A DNA stretch of 64,000 nt from Owenia fusiformis. Taxonomy: Eukaryota > Annelida > Polychaeta > Sabellida > Oweniidae. Location of the stretch: positions 21,933,754 through 21,997,753 of the forward strand of contig CAIIXF020000011.1 in the NCBI GenBank assembly GCA_903813345.2. Direction: 5' to 3'. The notes beneath the pieces are model-generated. The model saw only the letters and a program-made list of their open reading frames with translations, was not told where the DNA came from and made no database searches. The position numbers were made by a program, and so were the translations under genes. Positions 46,978-58,700 of the stretch are shown piece after piece; the stretch's first letter is position 1, and each line of letters opens with the position of its first letter.

Positions 46978-49900
46978 CTATTGACCATCAGAGTCGAATT
47001 TTACGGAGTGGATGGAACCAGAGTCTATGGGGCCACCACGGTAGCTGCCACGCTTCTTTTTAGTTTTTTCATGACGGAAAGATTTTCCCCTTGTGTGAAT
47101 CAAGTCCTTATTGGCTTTCTCTCCCCATGAGCCATGAGCGCCTGACTGGAATAGAAATAACAGACCCTTAAATGTATATGTATACGTATTTGTTACTCCC
47201 AGAAACAAGGTAAAAAAAAAGAATTCTGTTTGATTATTACTGTTAATAAGTGGTATTTAATCCGAGTGGTTAATTTTCCAAATGGTCAAATTTCATCATT
47301 TTCCGAATTATAATTTTCCTAATGACAAGAAACCTCCCATTGGATAACATTATAAAGACAATATTTCTGACATTTAATTTTCCGAACCTGGCAAAAATTA
47401 GGAAATAGGCAAATTAATTGATTAGGCAAAATTACCACTTATACAGTATTTGTTTGATGGAGGTAAAGGCTTGGTCCCTCACATAAATTTATGTGTAATG
47501 TGAGAACAGAAAGTTTCATAATAATTTTAGACGAGGAAAAAACTATTTCATTTTCTTTTTAACAGTTTCATATTAATTTTAGGAGGGGAAAACCATAATT
47601 TCACTTTCTTTGGAACAGAATTTCATATTTGGACACCACGCCATATGTAAGATTTGTAACAGGACACAAGGTCATAAATATCACACTTTTATCAAAATCC
47701 AAAATGGCCACCAATTTATTTACCCAGCATCCCCAAAACCTAATCAAACCTTCTCCCAACTATGCTCATCTGTAAGAATTTGGAGTTGAACTGACAAGCA
47801 GTTTTCCTGGAATTTTAATAAGGTTTATATAGCCCCTCAGCTCATCAATTACAAGACAACATCAATATCATAGCAATTTGAGGAAGTGTGATAATTAAAA
47901 CCTACCTTTCCCTCGAATGAGTTGTCTTGCAGGCGATGGTCTACTTTTATAGTTTCACTCTTTACTCTTCTGAATGGTGTGTTGCTTGCAGGCTGTAAAA
48001 ATTAATCAAAAATCAAAACTCACTTCCATCGCGTTTTGTAATGCATTTTGAAGGTCGAAATATGAAGAATTTTGTGTTCTGAATAAAGGATACAAAAATT
48101 CAAAAGAATGTAACATTTCTTAATACAAAAGTGAGAACCTTAAATTGCACCATGCAAAATATCTGTAACATATCCGTTACATATCCTATTCATGACTTGA
48201 AAATCCTTTTCATTCATTTATATATATTACTTAAGTAACTAAAGCCAACTTACTCTTTTCTGTTTGATATTTGCATTTATAGGTGTGCTGGTTTGTGGAG
48301 AATCTCCATTCATAGACTGAAATAATAAAAGGACAATAACATGTAAAAACGTTCTACTTCCACACCTCAAACATTTTCTGGTTCTAAACTGTTCACAGGT
48401 TAAATTGGATCAGGAATACTTTTTCAAAAATGTTTTAAATGATGACAGTTAGTTTAATTTTGCAAAAAATGTCCTTGATGATGAACAGATAATTTTTAAT
48501 CAAAAACAATGATTTCTATAACACCACAAAATAGTACTATGCTCTCTGGGTGTGTAGCAGCTTGTCCTTATATTTTGTATTAAATAAAACTGATGAAATA
48601 AATTGAATTGAAGACCATGGGCTACCAAGATCCTTAATGTACCAATTAAAGATCAAGAACCCCATTATGATAGTAGCGGGGCCCATAGGCTCTATCTTTC
48701 TTAATTTTACATTAGTCTCTTCAAACAAATGTAATGAAAGTGAGAATATTATCCAGTTTACATTTATCAAGTATTAAGGTTGATGAATAGATGGAGACTG
48801 ACCAAACAAACTAGACTGAGATATGCCATTCATGCAGAAATAATCATGAGAGATAGAAGTGACTTACGTGGTAGCCATTCACCATAGGGGTGGCAGGTCC
48901 ACTCTTGGGTGCTTCATCTTCAGACTCTGAACTTCCTGAGGAACTAGATTCCTGTTTGTTATTTACTTTGGGCGATTTTGAGGTCTTAGGGGCGGGGGTA
49001 GTGGGTTTACTTTTGGGGGTTTCATCTTCAGATTCTGAACTACTGTCTTCTGAGCTTGATTCTTTCTTTTTAGTTACTTTAGGGGTTGATTTAGGGGCGG
49101 GAGTAGTAGGTTTACTTTTGGGGGTTTCATCTTCAGATTCTGAACTACTGTCTTCTGAGCTTGATTCTTTCTTTTTAGTTACTTTAGGGGTTGATTTAGG
49201 GGCGGGAGTAGAAGGTTTACTTTTGGGGGTTTCATCCTCAGATTCTGAACTACTGTCTTCTGAGCTTGATTCTTTCTTTTTAGTTACTTTAGGGGTTGAT
49301 TTAGGGGCGGGAGTAGTAGGTTTACTTTTGGGGGTTTCATCCTCAGATTCTGAACTACTGTCTTCTGAGCTTGATTCTTTCTTTTTAGTTACTTTAGGGG
49401 TTGATTTAGGGGCGGGAGTAGTAGGTTTACTTTTGGGGGTTTCATCCTCAGATTCTGAACTACTGTCTTCTGAGCTTGATTCTTTCTTTTTTGTTACTTT
49501 AGGGGTTGACTTAGGGGCTGGGGTAGTGGGTTTACTTTTGGGGGTTTCATCTTCAGATTCTGAACTACTGTCTTCTGAGCTTGATTCTTTCTTTTTTGTT
49601 ACTTTAGGGGTTGATTTAGGGGCGGGAGTAGTAGGTTTACTTTTGGGGGTTTCATCCTCAGATTCTGAACTACTGTCTTCTGAGCTGGATTCTTTCTTTT
49701 TATTAGTTACTTTAGGGGTTGATTTAGGGGCGGGAGTAGTAGGTTTACTTTTGGGGGTTTCATCCTCAGATTCTGAACTACTGTCTTCTGAGCTTGATTC
49801 CTTCTTTTTTGTTACTTTAGGGGTTGATTTAGGGGCGGGAGTAGTAGGTTTACTTTTGGGGGTTTCATCCTCAGATTCTGAACTACTATCTTCTGAGCTT

Positions 49901-52900
49901 GATTCTTTCTTGGCTGCAGCTTTTGGTGTCACTTTGGGTGTCACTTTTGCTGCAACTTTAGAGACTTTTTTATCATCCTCAGAGTCTGAACTGCTGTCAG
50001 AAGAAGAGGATGATTCTGCTTTCTTCTTGGGCGCTGCTTTAGGAGTTACCTTAGGAGTGGCAGCTGTTGCCTTCTTTTTAGGGGCAGCCTTTTTTGTAGC
50101 TTTAGGTGTAACTTTGGGAGTAATTGTTTTTGGAGGTTCTTCATCAGAGTCTGAGCTATCTTCTGATGATTCTGAAGAAGATTCTGCCTTTTTAGCAGGT
50201 GTAGCTTTTTGAGTGGGTTTCTTCACTTCTTCCTCTGATGAATCAGAATCTGAAGAGGATTCTTGTTTCTTTGCTGGATTCACCTTTGTAGTTGGGGTCT
50301 TAATTGCAGGCTTCTTTGGCTCGTCATCTGAATCAGATTCTGAGCTGTCTGATGAGGACTCTGGTTTCTTAACAGGGGTAGGTTTAGGTTTTGCTGCAGT
50401 TTTCTTAGGCTCTTCATCAGATTCTGAGCTATCTGATGATGATGAAGATGAATCTTTTGTGGGAGCAGCCTTAGGGGCCACTTTAGCTTTTGGTGTCGGC
50501 TTTGCAGCAGGGGTTTTCTTGTCATCTTCAGATTCACTGGAACTACTTTCCGATGAGGAGGAATCTTTCTTTGCTACTTTTGGAGCAACCTTGGGCACTG
50601 GTTTCTTTGCCTCGGCCTCTGATTCTGAACTACTTTCTGAGGAACTTGAAGACTCTGCCTTTTTAGTGGCAACTGGTTTCTTAGAAGCTACTACAGGCTT
50701 CTTGGTTTCATTTTCAGATTCAGAGCTACTACTGTCATCTGAGGATGAGGAATCTGCTTTTTTCACTGGTGCTTTCTTAACAGCCGTGGCCTTTGCTTTA
50801 GTGGCCTTTGGAGCAGCCTTAGCAATAACTGGTTTGGAAGGTTCATCTGAGTCATCAGATGAACTACTATCTGAAGATGAGGAATCTTTAGTGGCTTTTT
50901 TAGGGGCAGGGGTAGTTTTCTTGGGGGTAGGAGCACTGGGTTTGGGGGTTGTTTTAGGTTTAGGGGCGTCATCTTCTGAATCAGAGTCTGAATCCGATGA
51001 CGACGACGATGCCTTCTTCGCTTCCACTTTTTTACGTGCTTGTTTTTCTCTAGCTGACAGCGTCTGTTTCTTGGGGGTAAGGGCTTGTTTCTTTTTAGCA
51101 GGTTCGTCAGAATCTGAACTGTCTGAGTCACTGTCACTGCTGCTGGATTCCTGGAGTAAAAAGAAAGTAATTCTGTGTGAATACAAGAGAAAACACACTT
51201 TCATATATAAAAAGGTTTAATAATAAAAAATCTAGATACATCACAAACTGATTTAACAAAGCATGAACATGAAATGGTACCATCTGGTTGATATTACGAG
51301 AGTAACCATTTGTAACAAATATGGAAAGCTGATGCAAAGGCTAATCACAGAAATACAGTGGCTTTAACAATATGCCCCTACTTGGTTGTGATGTAAAAAA
51401 GCAAACACTGCAGTCCTGCCCTCTTTCTAAATAAAACAGAATCCATAAATATGAATGAAAAATAATATAATTCCATAAAATTTACTGTTATAAGGTAGAA
51501 CTGATTTATAGATCCAAAATAGTTACAAGGATTACCTCAACCGCTGCCTCCTTTTTTCTCTTCTTTGCTGCAGAGTTATTTAGATCTTCAGTCTTGCGTT
51601 TGGGTCTATAACAAAACATTGCATATTTCTTACAATAGAGCTTACACTTCTTCATTTCATACATCAGAGAGATAAATGTTTGCATTTATCTTAACTTTAT
51701 TGAACTACAGTATATCAAAATGTGCATCTAAAGTTACATTTATTGGGTTCTATGTGAACATTTTGGCAACATTACGTTTCCAAGCACTGAATCAAGTTAG
51801 CAATGCACTCATTTGAGGTTTAAAAAGTTAACATCCACTTGAGGCCAAACTTCTGTGGAGAATACTAAGAACACCTTTTTTGTTATGTGCATATATTTAT
51901 ATTCTGCATGTTTAAGAGACTGACACAATTGAGGGTAATATAAGTAGGATATGCTTTTCTATTAATGAACCATGTAGTCTGTAAACTATGAGACTAGGTA
52001 AACAATGCAGTGTGCTGTCAGACAAAGAGCATGTTTATAGTCTTGTTCCAGCCCTAGTGATCCCCTCACTGATCCCTTCAGCGATACAAACTTCACCCTG
52101 AAAGTGAAGTAGACAAGATAGTGCTTTATACTATTTCTTACTTAATCCTTACCTTAAATGCCCCACTAAGTCTGTAAGCTTTGGAGATTCTGGTGAGGGA
52201 GGATCAATCTGCAATAAGACAACATGATATTTACCAAACATGTATAATAGACTATTAGTTTATGAAAACAGACAGCATGAAGTCCTGTACTAAGGGCTGA
52301 TGTAAAAGATATTATCTATTTAGCTTTAACTGGAAAGCAGGGGTTTCATTAGCAACAGGCGATTTTCACTGGTTGTTTTTACAAATTCATCTGTTATTTT
52401 TAGAGTATTTTAAATTTTTACATGTTGAATATGATTTCCATTAATTTTGCCTGTTGTTTTCATTCATTTAGCTTGCTGTGAGAAATTCTAGTGAAACCCC
52501 TAGGGAAGTGAAAAATCTTACCAACATATGTATGTGAAATGCTTAATAATTGAATAGAGGTGGGTTCCAAGTTGATTTTCTTTTAATCTAGATTTAAGTT
52601 TTGATTTCATACAATATTCATTACTCTAAGAAGTAGCTGAATTTGAGAGTTGGAATATAAATTTAATGGCAGCTATTTTTCAAGACATAAAAAGGTATCA
52701 CTGGATTTAGGACAACCTTATTCTGATTATTACATAGGCTAAGTCAAAGGATTTTTGGAGGAATTTATCTTTCAATTGTGAAGGGAGGAGAATTAGGTCT
52801 TACAGCAGGCCCGTAGCCAGGGGGGTTCGCAGGGTTTGGGCGACCCCCCCTCGCCAAATTTTTTTTTCACCATTTTGAGCACTTCCCAAGTGAATTTAGC

Positions 52901-55458
52901 CATATTTGGGCCAAAAATGTCAAATGTGAACCCCCCTGGAAATCTTTAAAAACTGACCCCCTTCGGCAAATTCTGGATACAGGCCTGTACAGTATCAAAA
53001 AACTGATCTGATAGAACAGAGGCCTCCCCAAGAGGGAGCAATGAGGTCCCTTTCGTCACCTTTAAAATTCCAAAGTTTTCATTTGTCACATTTGAAATTT
53101 ACTTGTCATATTTTGTCAGATTCATTATTTTTTAGTCAGTCAAAGTATCATCTCAATGCAACAATATACAGCTATAGGTTTCCGAAATCGGAACTTTGTT
53201 TTACGGAATTTAAACTTTCTGAAGCCCTTTCAGACCATAAACGAAAAGAAACAGAAAAGAAACAAACATACTTGATAAGTTTATATGACAGTGTCCTGGC
53301 ATAATTCGCACATCATTTTACATTTGTTTTGATCAACTGGAAGTAAAACTCCAAAGTTCAGTGCGTGAAATAAGGATTTTTTTAACCTAGACATTTTGGC
53401 AGGCCAGCCAGATTTTAACCAGCCATATCATTTTTTCTCAGGCCAATTTTTTGCAGCCTATTTCTTACTTTTCTGGCCAAAAATTTCATTTTCCATATTT
53501 CTCCACAACCACTCTAAAATGAGATTTAGTTTAGTACAATATTAACAAAGTAAAACTAATTCCATTGCATGTCATGTATCATTCACTACTTGAACGGAAC
53601 GGTACAAATGGTCTCGGGACACGATACTTTCGAGACAGGACGGGACAGAACATTAAAAATGATACAATGTCTGATGATGACAGTTTCACTGACAGTTTCA
53701 CTTTTCAAAATCATATTCAGAAATACGTCAATTAAAATCGAATATAAAGCATCTGCCGTGAATGTGATCGGCATTTCACATAGTCTGCATGGTGAACTAT
53801 CACCAATTCGTTTACCTTGTGATATCGGAGTCCCAAAATACTTCCAAACTGCCGACTTTTTGGACTTAGATGCCGGCTCGATTTTTCAATTTCTTTTCTA
53901 CATCCGGCATACTGATAATGCACTCGATTTGCGAACGACGATGAAGAAATGAGTCATCCATAGCCAATCAAAATCACCGTAATTTCAACAAACAACAACA
54001 GCCAATCAAAAGTCACGTTATATCTTGGGCTTCAGTATGAAAACAAAAATATTTGAAATTTTTTTAAATCTTCAACAAAAGTCATGGAATAAGCCGAAAT
54101 CGCTGGGAATTCGGAGGATTTCCGGACTGAAATGTGGGTTCTATTCATGGGCAATCTAACGAATGCCACAAATGTCTGGCAGGCCAAAATGTCTGGGTGT
54201 TTTTATCAAAACAAGCCATCTATAATTTTGTCAGGCCAATGGCCGATGTCGGACGTCTATTTCGCGCACTGAAGTTAACTTAAAAACTATCGATCTTTTA
54301 TCTCCTTCTCATGATTTGTTTTGCAGGCTATTTTCACTTTCGTGTAAATCTAGATGGCAAACGAAAATAGACAGTATGAAATGTACATGCAACGGTACTT
54401 GTAAAGTATCTGTTGTAGGCAACTTTTTACTCAGATGTACCATAAATCTAGTTATCTTAGATAATTATAAAAGGTGTAGGTTGTAAAAATCATAATTAAA
54501 TTGATTTATTTTTTATCTGGAGATCTGGAGATTCAGTCATTCGTTAAATCTCATTCAGGAATCTCCGAACTTCGTGAATTTCTTTTGGTTTCTCAGTGGA
54601 GAATATCCACTCGAGGATAAGGATAGGTCCGGCCAGATCGGCACCAAAGTAGCTGATAACTTACATACTATTTTCATATTATTTAGACTTTCATATTATA
54701 TATAAACAGAGGATGGTGATATAGGAACCATTTGAAGATATAAAGCAAGCATCTGGTATTAGTTTTTCGCTTCTAGCCATCAAAAATCTGAGTGATAGGT
54801 GGTGTGCATAGGCTGGTCAATCAGATCAGTCAGCCTTTGAAAAGGTAACACGAGGTTACATTACAAGTCTAAACGGATGATGATGATGAACGGATGTAGA
54901 AGCCTTTGCCGATTTCAATATTTCAGGAAATATCAATGTTTGTATCATAGTCGTTAATAAATCCCAACCTTTGAGGTTGCCTGGCCCTAAATAGTGTAGC
55001 ATTGCAATCATTTGAAAACAAGAAAATTCACAATCTGCGCAATCTCACCTGGCATGCTGGTGTGAGCATTATCATACTTTTAATTTTTCTACAAATCTTG
55101 AATACCTCCACTATACAGTTGGGGGCATAAATAAATGACAGGTGGATTTGCTGAAGTGAGGATTTCCCATGTTCAAAATAAGAGAATTTACAAGAGGCCA
55201 TAAATCAGTGGATGAGATTATACAAAATGTAAAATATACAAATTTTAAGGGATATGTATCTAGACAATATTGGAAATTATGGGCTTTCAGACCACCATAA
55301 TTAGGAAATGGTGATCGAAAATCGACCTGTCATTTATTTTTGTCCCCAACTGTACTTACCGTTTGGAATTGTTTTTTCAGGACCACAGCTGCCTTATTAC
55401 ATTTGTCCTTCAGAAATTGATACACATACGGCATCAACGTAGCTTGATCGTCTGCCAT
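46978..55458 (-). CDS. NOLC1: Nucleolar phosphoprotein NOLC1/Nopp140
   Basis: Nucleolar and Cajal-body chaperone of snoRNPs and an RNA polymerase I cofactor. Seven exons in reading order: 55360-55458, 52153-52208, 51536-51605, 48868-51150, 48254-48316, 47906-47992, 46978-47145; all GT-AG with matching phases, 941 residues. Exon 1 (MADDQATLMPYVYQFLKDKC..) is the start of the LisH-like N-terminus. The 2.28-kb central exon encodes alternating acidic Ser blocks (SSSSDSDSDS type, CK2 substrate-like) and basic Lys/Pro/Ala/Thr blocks, the defining Nopp140 architecture. The last two exons encode the conserved SRP40 domain: NTPFRRVKSE, NSFEGKSGAHGSWGEKAN and GKSFRHEKTKKKRGSYRGG. It is longer than vertebrate NOLC1 (about 700 residues) because of a nine-fold internal repeat. 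It is divergent with TAF13 over a 279-bp promoter. The start has a good context (AAAATGG). Confidence 0.96.
47246..47442. mobile_element. Small MITE in the last NOLC1 intron
   Basis: 197 bp with inverted ends ATAAGTGGTATTTAATCCGA (left) and GGCAAAATTACCACTTAT (right), about 75 percent identical over 35 bp. The interior has repeated 'aattttcc' motifs. The target duplication is not clear. Confidence 0.55.
47507..47628. repeat. Two-copy ~58-bp tandem repeat
   Basis: 'tttcata.taattttag.cg.gg.aaaac.atttca.tttctttttaacag' is repeated twice in the last NOLC1 intron, with moderate divergence. Confidence 0.6.
48540..48625. other. Possible LINE/SINE tail
   Basis: TATTTTGTATTAAATAAAAC followed by 'tgatgaaataaattgaattgaa' resembles the 3' end of CR1-like retroposons common in invertebrates. 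No coding part is recognisable. It lies in the intron between the NOLC1 repeat exon and the next exon. Confidence 0.3.
48970..49915 (-). repeat. Coding minisatellite in NOLC1: nine 105-bp units
   Basis: Nine head-to-tail copies of a 35-residue unit (KKKESSSEDSSSESEDETPK then SKPTTPAPKSTPKVT), period 105 bp (for example 'tttacttttgggggtttcat' at 49006 and 49111). Copies are nearly identical at the DNA level; differences include one inserted Asn codon, one Ser for Thr and a few synonymous changes (catctt/catcct). Each unit is one acidic plus one basic module of Nopp140. Confidence 0.95.
52339..52501. mobile_element. MITE in NOLC1 intron 1
   Basis: 163 bp with ends AGGGGTTTCATTAGCAACAG / TTCTAGTGAAACCCCT. 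A second copy in the opposite orientation is at 59598-59767 in a TAF13 intron. Shared interior 'aacaggc', 'ggaaatcatt' and 'acatg'. Confidence 0.75.
52806..52987. mobile_element. hAT5-like MITE (CAG ends, TACAG duplication)
   Basis: 182 bp with ends CAGGCCCGTAGCCAGG / TGGATACAGGCCTG and the 5-bp duplication TACAG (52801-52805, 52988-52992). Same family as 24169-25041, internally shortened. Located in NOLC1 intron 1. Confidence 0.8.
53359..54271. mobile_element. 913-bp CAG-ended element, 5-bp duplication AAGTT
   Basis: Ends CAGTGCGTGAAATAAGG / TCTATTTCGCGCACTG, duplication AAGTT (53354-53358, 54272-54276). The sub-terminal regions repeat 'gacattttggcaggcca' and its inverse. A 127-codon plus-strand frame (53569-53952) lies inside but matches no family I know; a transposase is not evident. 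Located in NOLC1 intron 1. Confidence 0.75.
55116..55352. mobile_element. TA-flanked MITE abutting the NOLC1 exon 1 splice donor
   Basis: 237 bp with ends CAGTTGGGGGCATAAATAAA / ATTTTTGTCCCCAACTG and TA duplications (55114-55115, 55353-55354). On the gene strand the donor reads ACG|GTAAGTA followed by the element's CAGTTGGGG, so the TA target lies at intron positions +6 and +7. Confidence 0.85.
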
Positions 55459-55737
55459 TTTGAAGAAAAATAATAGAATCACTAGAGAAATGCACGTGTT
55501 TTCTCGAACCGGAAGTAATGGAAGCTTTAAAATGGTTAGGTACCACAGTTTGACCTAGTTATGAAAGAGTACAATTTCTATTACTTATATTCAAATATGC
55601 ATAAATATACCATCATATTTAGAAGTATCATATTCGGATACAAATTCTTCCAATCGAATGGGGAATTACATTTAAAGTTCATTAAACAAAATCTCGAATT
55701 TAACATAAACTGTGGAGTGAGACGTTGTTTTGAAAAA
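55459..55737. promoter_or_regulatory. Bidirectional NOLC1-TAF13 promoter
   Basis: Only 279 bp separate the two start codons, which point away from each other, so both 5' UTRs and the core promoter must fit here. No TATA box is in an obvious place. Two recognisable sites are present: an E-box CACGTG at 55493-55498 and an ETS-type site ACCGGAAGTA at 55508-55517. Both are common in divergent housekeeping promoters, and NOLC1 is a MYC-responsive gene in vertebrates. Use of these sites here is inferred. Confidence 0.7.
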
Positions 55738-58700
55738 ATGGCGGAAGGTGAAGAAGAGCCTCCCAAAGATCAGGTACTTTGCTAATGCTATCTACGCTTA
55801 TTATAGTCAATGTAATGTGTTAAGGTACCGTATGGTTAAGTATATAAGTTCTAGATATAGTTCAATCACTATCTTTCATTAAGCTAAGGGTAGAAATTGT
55901 CCAGATGAGTCTTGAAAATATATATTTCTTTGGATTTTTTGAGGTCTCCTCTGCCGAAGGCAGCGCGAAGTAGGAGCGTAGCGACTACTTTGCGGGAGAC
56001 CTCGAACCATTGATCACGTTTGCTCCTGTAATTATTCACTTCTTCACCTCTTTAAAATGTGATTTCAATCAGTTGATCAAATGTTCGGACTTTGACCTCA
56101 AATTCAAATATTAATATTTATAAGAAAAAATACTGACTCATTGATATATTTTTAAAAGTCTTTTAAATAAAGTGAAATGAAGCCAAAATCAGCTAAAATT
56201 ATGCAATGTCGTAAAATGGCGTGACTGGAATATGATGCAATCACCTGTGACGTCAGACACGTATTGCCACATCAACAACTAAACAAACAATTAATATAGA
56301 CTTCACTGATTGGTTTAAAGATTCTTCGCATCATTTGTGATGTCATTAACATGTTACCCAACCAACAACTAAACAAATAACAAATAGGCATATAGGTTCG
56401 TTCAGTGCCACGCTCTTGAATCAGTTATAAACAGGGATAATCAACAGATATGAGAGGGTCAGGCATTTTTTTGACTTGGAGACCTTCGACTGGAGGAGTT
56501 TGCTGCATTTTCTTGTTTGAGACCATTAGCCTAGCCTATCTTACTATATTTGCATTACTCGAGTCTCTAGCCAATACTTGGCTAGAGGGGTTTTCATCTG
56601 GAATACTGTGAACTCTATTTGAAAAAAGCTGGCCGGGGTGTCATAAATTTATTGAATATTTTAAAAATCGCCAGAAAAATAAATCATTAATCAAACCGGA
56701 CCCAGCTCGGCTCCTTGATGAGATATGACATGATTTCATCAGGATTTCGTTTAAAATTAAAACAAAATGGCTCCAAGAAAAATGGCGATGTTCGAAAACT
56801 GGACGAAATGTCGTTAACGTCTGACATTAGTAACTGGCTCTAAATTCTAAGTTAGCAATCCAGAAGATGTGAACTAATACACTGATCACTTTATGTGTGT
56901 TTTGGAATTTTTGGTGAGGTAATAAGACCAAAACTCGCAATTCAAATTGTGATGTGGAAAAATGGCGGACATATGATTTCAAATTTTATGATTACGACAT
57001 GACCAGTTGTTCATGCGGGAATATATCTGTACTGGAAGGCCACGATACAGTGGCCTTAGAAGAAGGTAATATTTGCACATCTTTTAGATAGATGGCTATG
57101 CAAAACTCGATATTCCCAGGCCTTTATAGAGTTCTTTTTGAAATATGTAAGAAATCTTGGAAACATTTACCCTACTTTAATCGATGCATATAACATTCTA
57201 AAATAAAGTTTTTCTAACCATATCGGGCTAACCAGAGTCGGGAGACAGCGTAACTGACGAAAAATGTTGAAGAGTCGATAATTACCAAGATGGCTTCTCA
57301 GGAAGTTTGGTAATTCGCATGCGCCCCCAAGCCATGAGATTTCTGCTTCCTGTTACACACATGCACCTTGGCAAGACTTCCTGGTAAGACGACATAGAAA
57401 TAACAAGTTCCAATTACATTTTTCGTCGATTACACTGTCTCCCGACTCCAGCTAGCGTTCTACGAATATTAAGGTGCTATGGAAGTTAACAGGAAATGAC
57501 AAAACAAAAAATGTCAAAACCATGCTGGATTTTGAAAATTTTTTGAACCAAAATAACAGAGTTCTGTTTGGACCTCCAGTCAGTTTAACTAGTTCCACAT
57601 ATCATTTACATGACCGGGAACACAATGAAAATGGTCAGAATGACCATAAACATGATGAAATAACCTTTTCAGCCCTCTGAAAATGTGACTGAAAAATAGC
57701 TAAAAGTAGGTGCTCAGGAAAGGTCAATAAACAGAATCTTTCGATTTTTTCAGAAAATGTGTCTAATATATTGCTCTAAATGATACAATCTTTGAAATTT
57801 GAAACAATAATGGCTGTAGTTAAAAGGAAAATAGATCGATTTTAAATTCAGTTTTTTCATTTTTTTTCTTTTTCTAAGAATGATATGAATAATAATAATA
57901 ATTCATTTTTTATGAATGCTGGGGACGCAGTATTAAAAGGATAGTCTCAAAATACATAGGTCTGGGAAATGTTTAAGGCATACTGCGTCGCTATAAAATG
58001 AATTGCACTACTATTTTCACAATTTTATTGATATTTGGTGTCAAATACACATATCTTGGTATATTTGAAGTCCCAAAACGGCTTAGTTTCAGAAATATCC
58101 AAATTTAAATTAAAAAATGACCGTTAGCTCCGCACCCTCCGCTCATTTGCTCCCCACCCAATATTTCCCACAGGCTCTGCATAGGGTGTATACTATGCCA
58201 AATATACCGAGACTACTACAATAAGTTCATAGCATCACCACAGATATATCTAAATAGTAGTATTGAGATTGGCTATCGCTCAGACTCTTACCTTGCTTCA
58301 AATCTCATTCCCTTATTACCTCTTAGACCCCAAAACATCTGCTGGTATCAAAAACATATATATTTTAGAAAGAGAATTATTTCTTTATAATCAAATTCTA
58401 TGTAAGTTATGAATTATGAGGACAAGTGTTCTCTATGTCTGGTTTGGTTTGGTTTGAACAGAATGACATTCACTTTAATTGGTCTTGCTTGAAGATGAAT
58501 GCATGTTAATTAATGTTAATTCTATTTCCTTCAGATAGATGTCTAATAAGAGGTTATTCATAAATTATATTTCATACAGTTTATGTTTGAATCTTTGAAA
58601 ATATATGATAAAAATAATGCATCGAAATATAGATGTCATCCCTATGTCTTGTTGCATATTCATAAATGATAGTTTGCCATAATTTGAGTTTAGGGTAAGA

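Noticed and set aside
48890-51220. Long plus-strand frames (440 and 335 codons) opposite NOLC1
   Set aside because: They are antisense shadows of the Ser/Lys/Pro repeat exon; the repeat codons simply lack stops in that frame.
53569-53952. 127-codon frame inside the CAG-ended element
   Set aside because: No transposase motif or family likeness, and the region is inverted-repeat DNA in a NOLC1 intron. Kept only as a note on the element.
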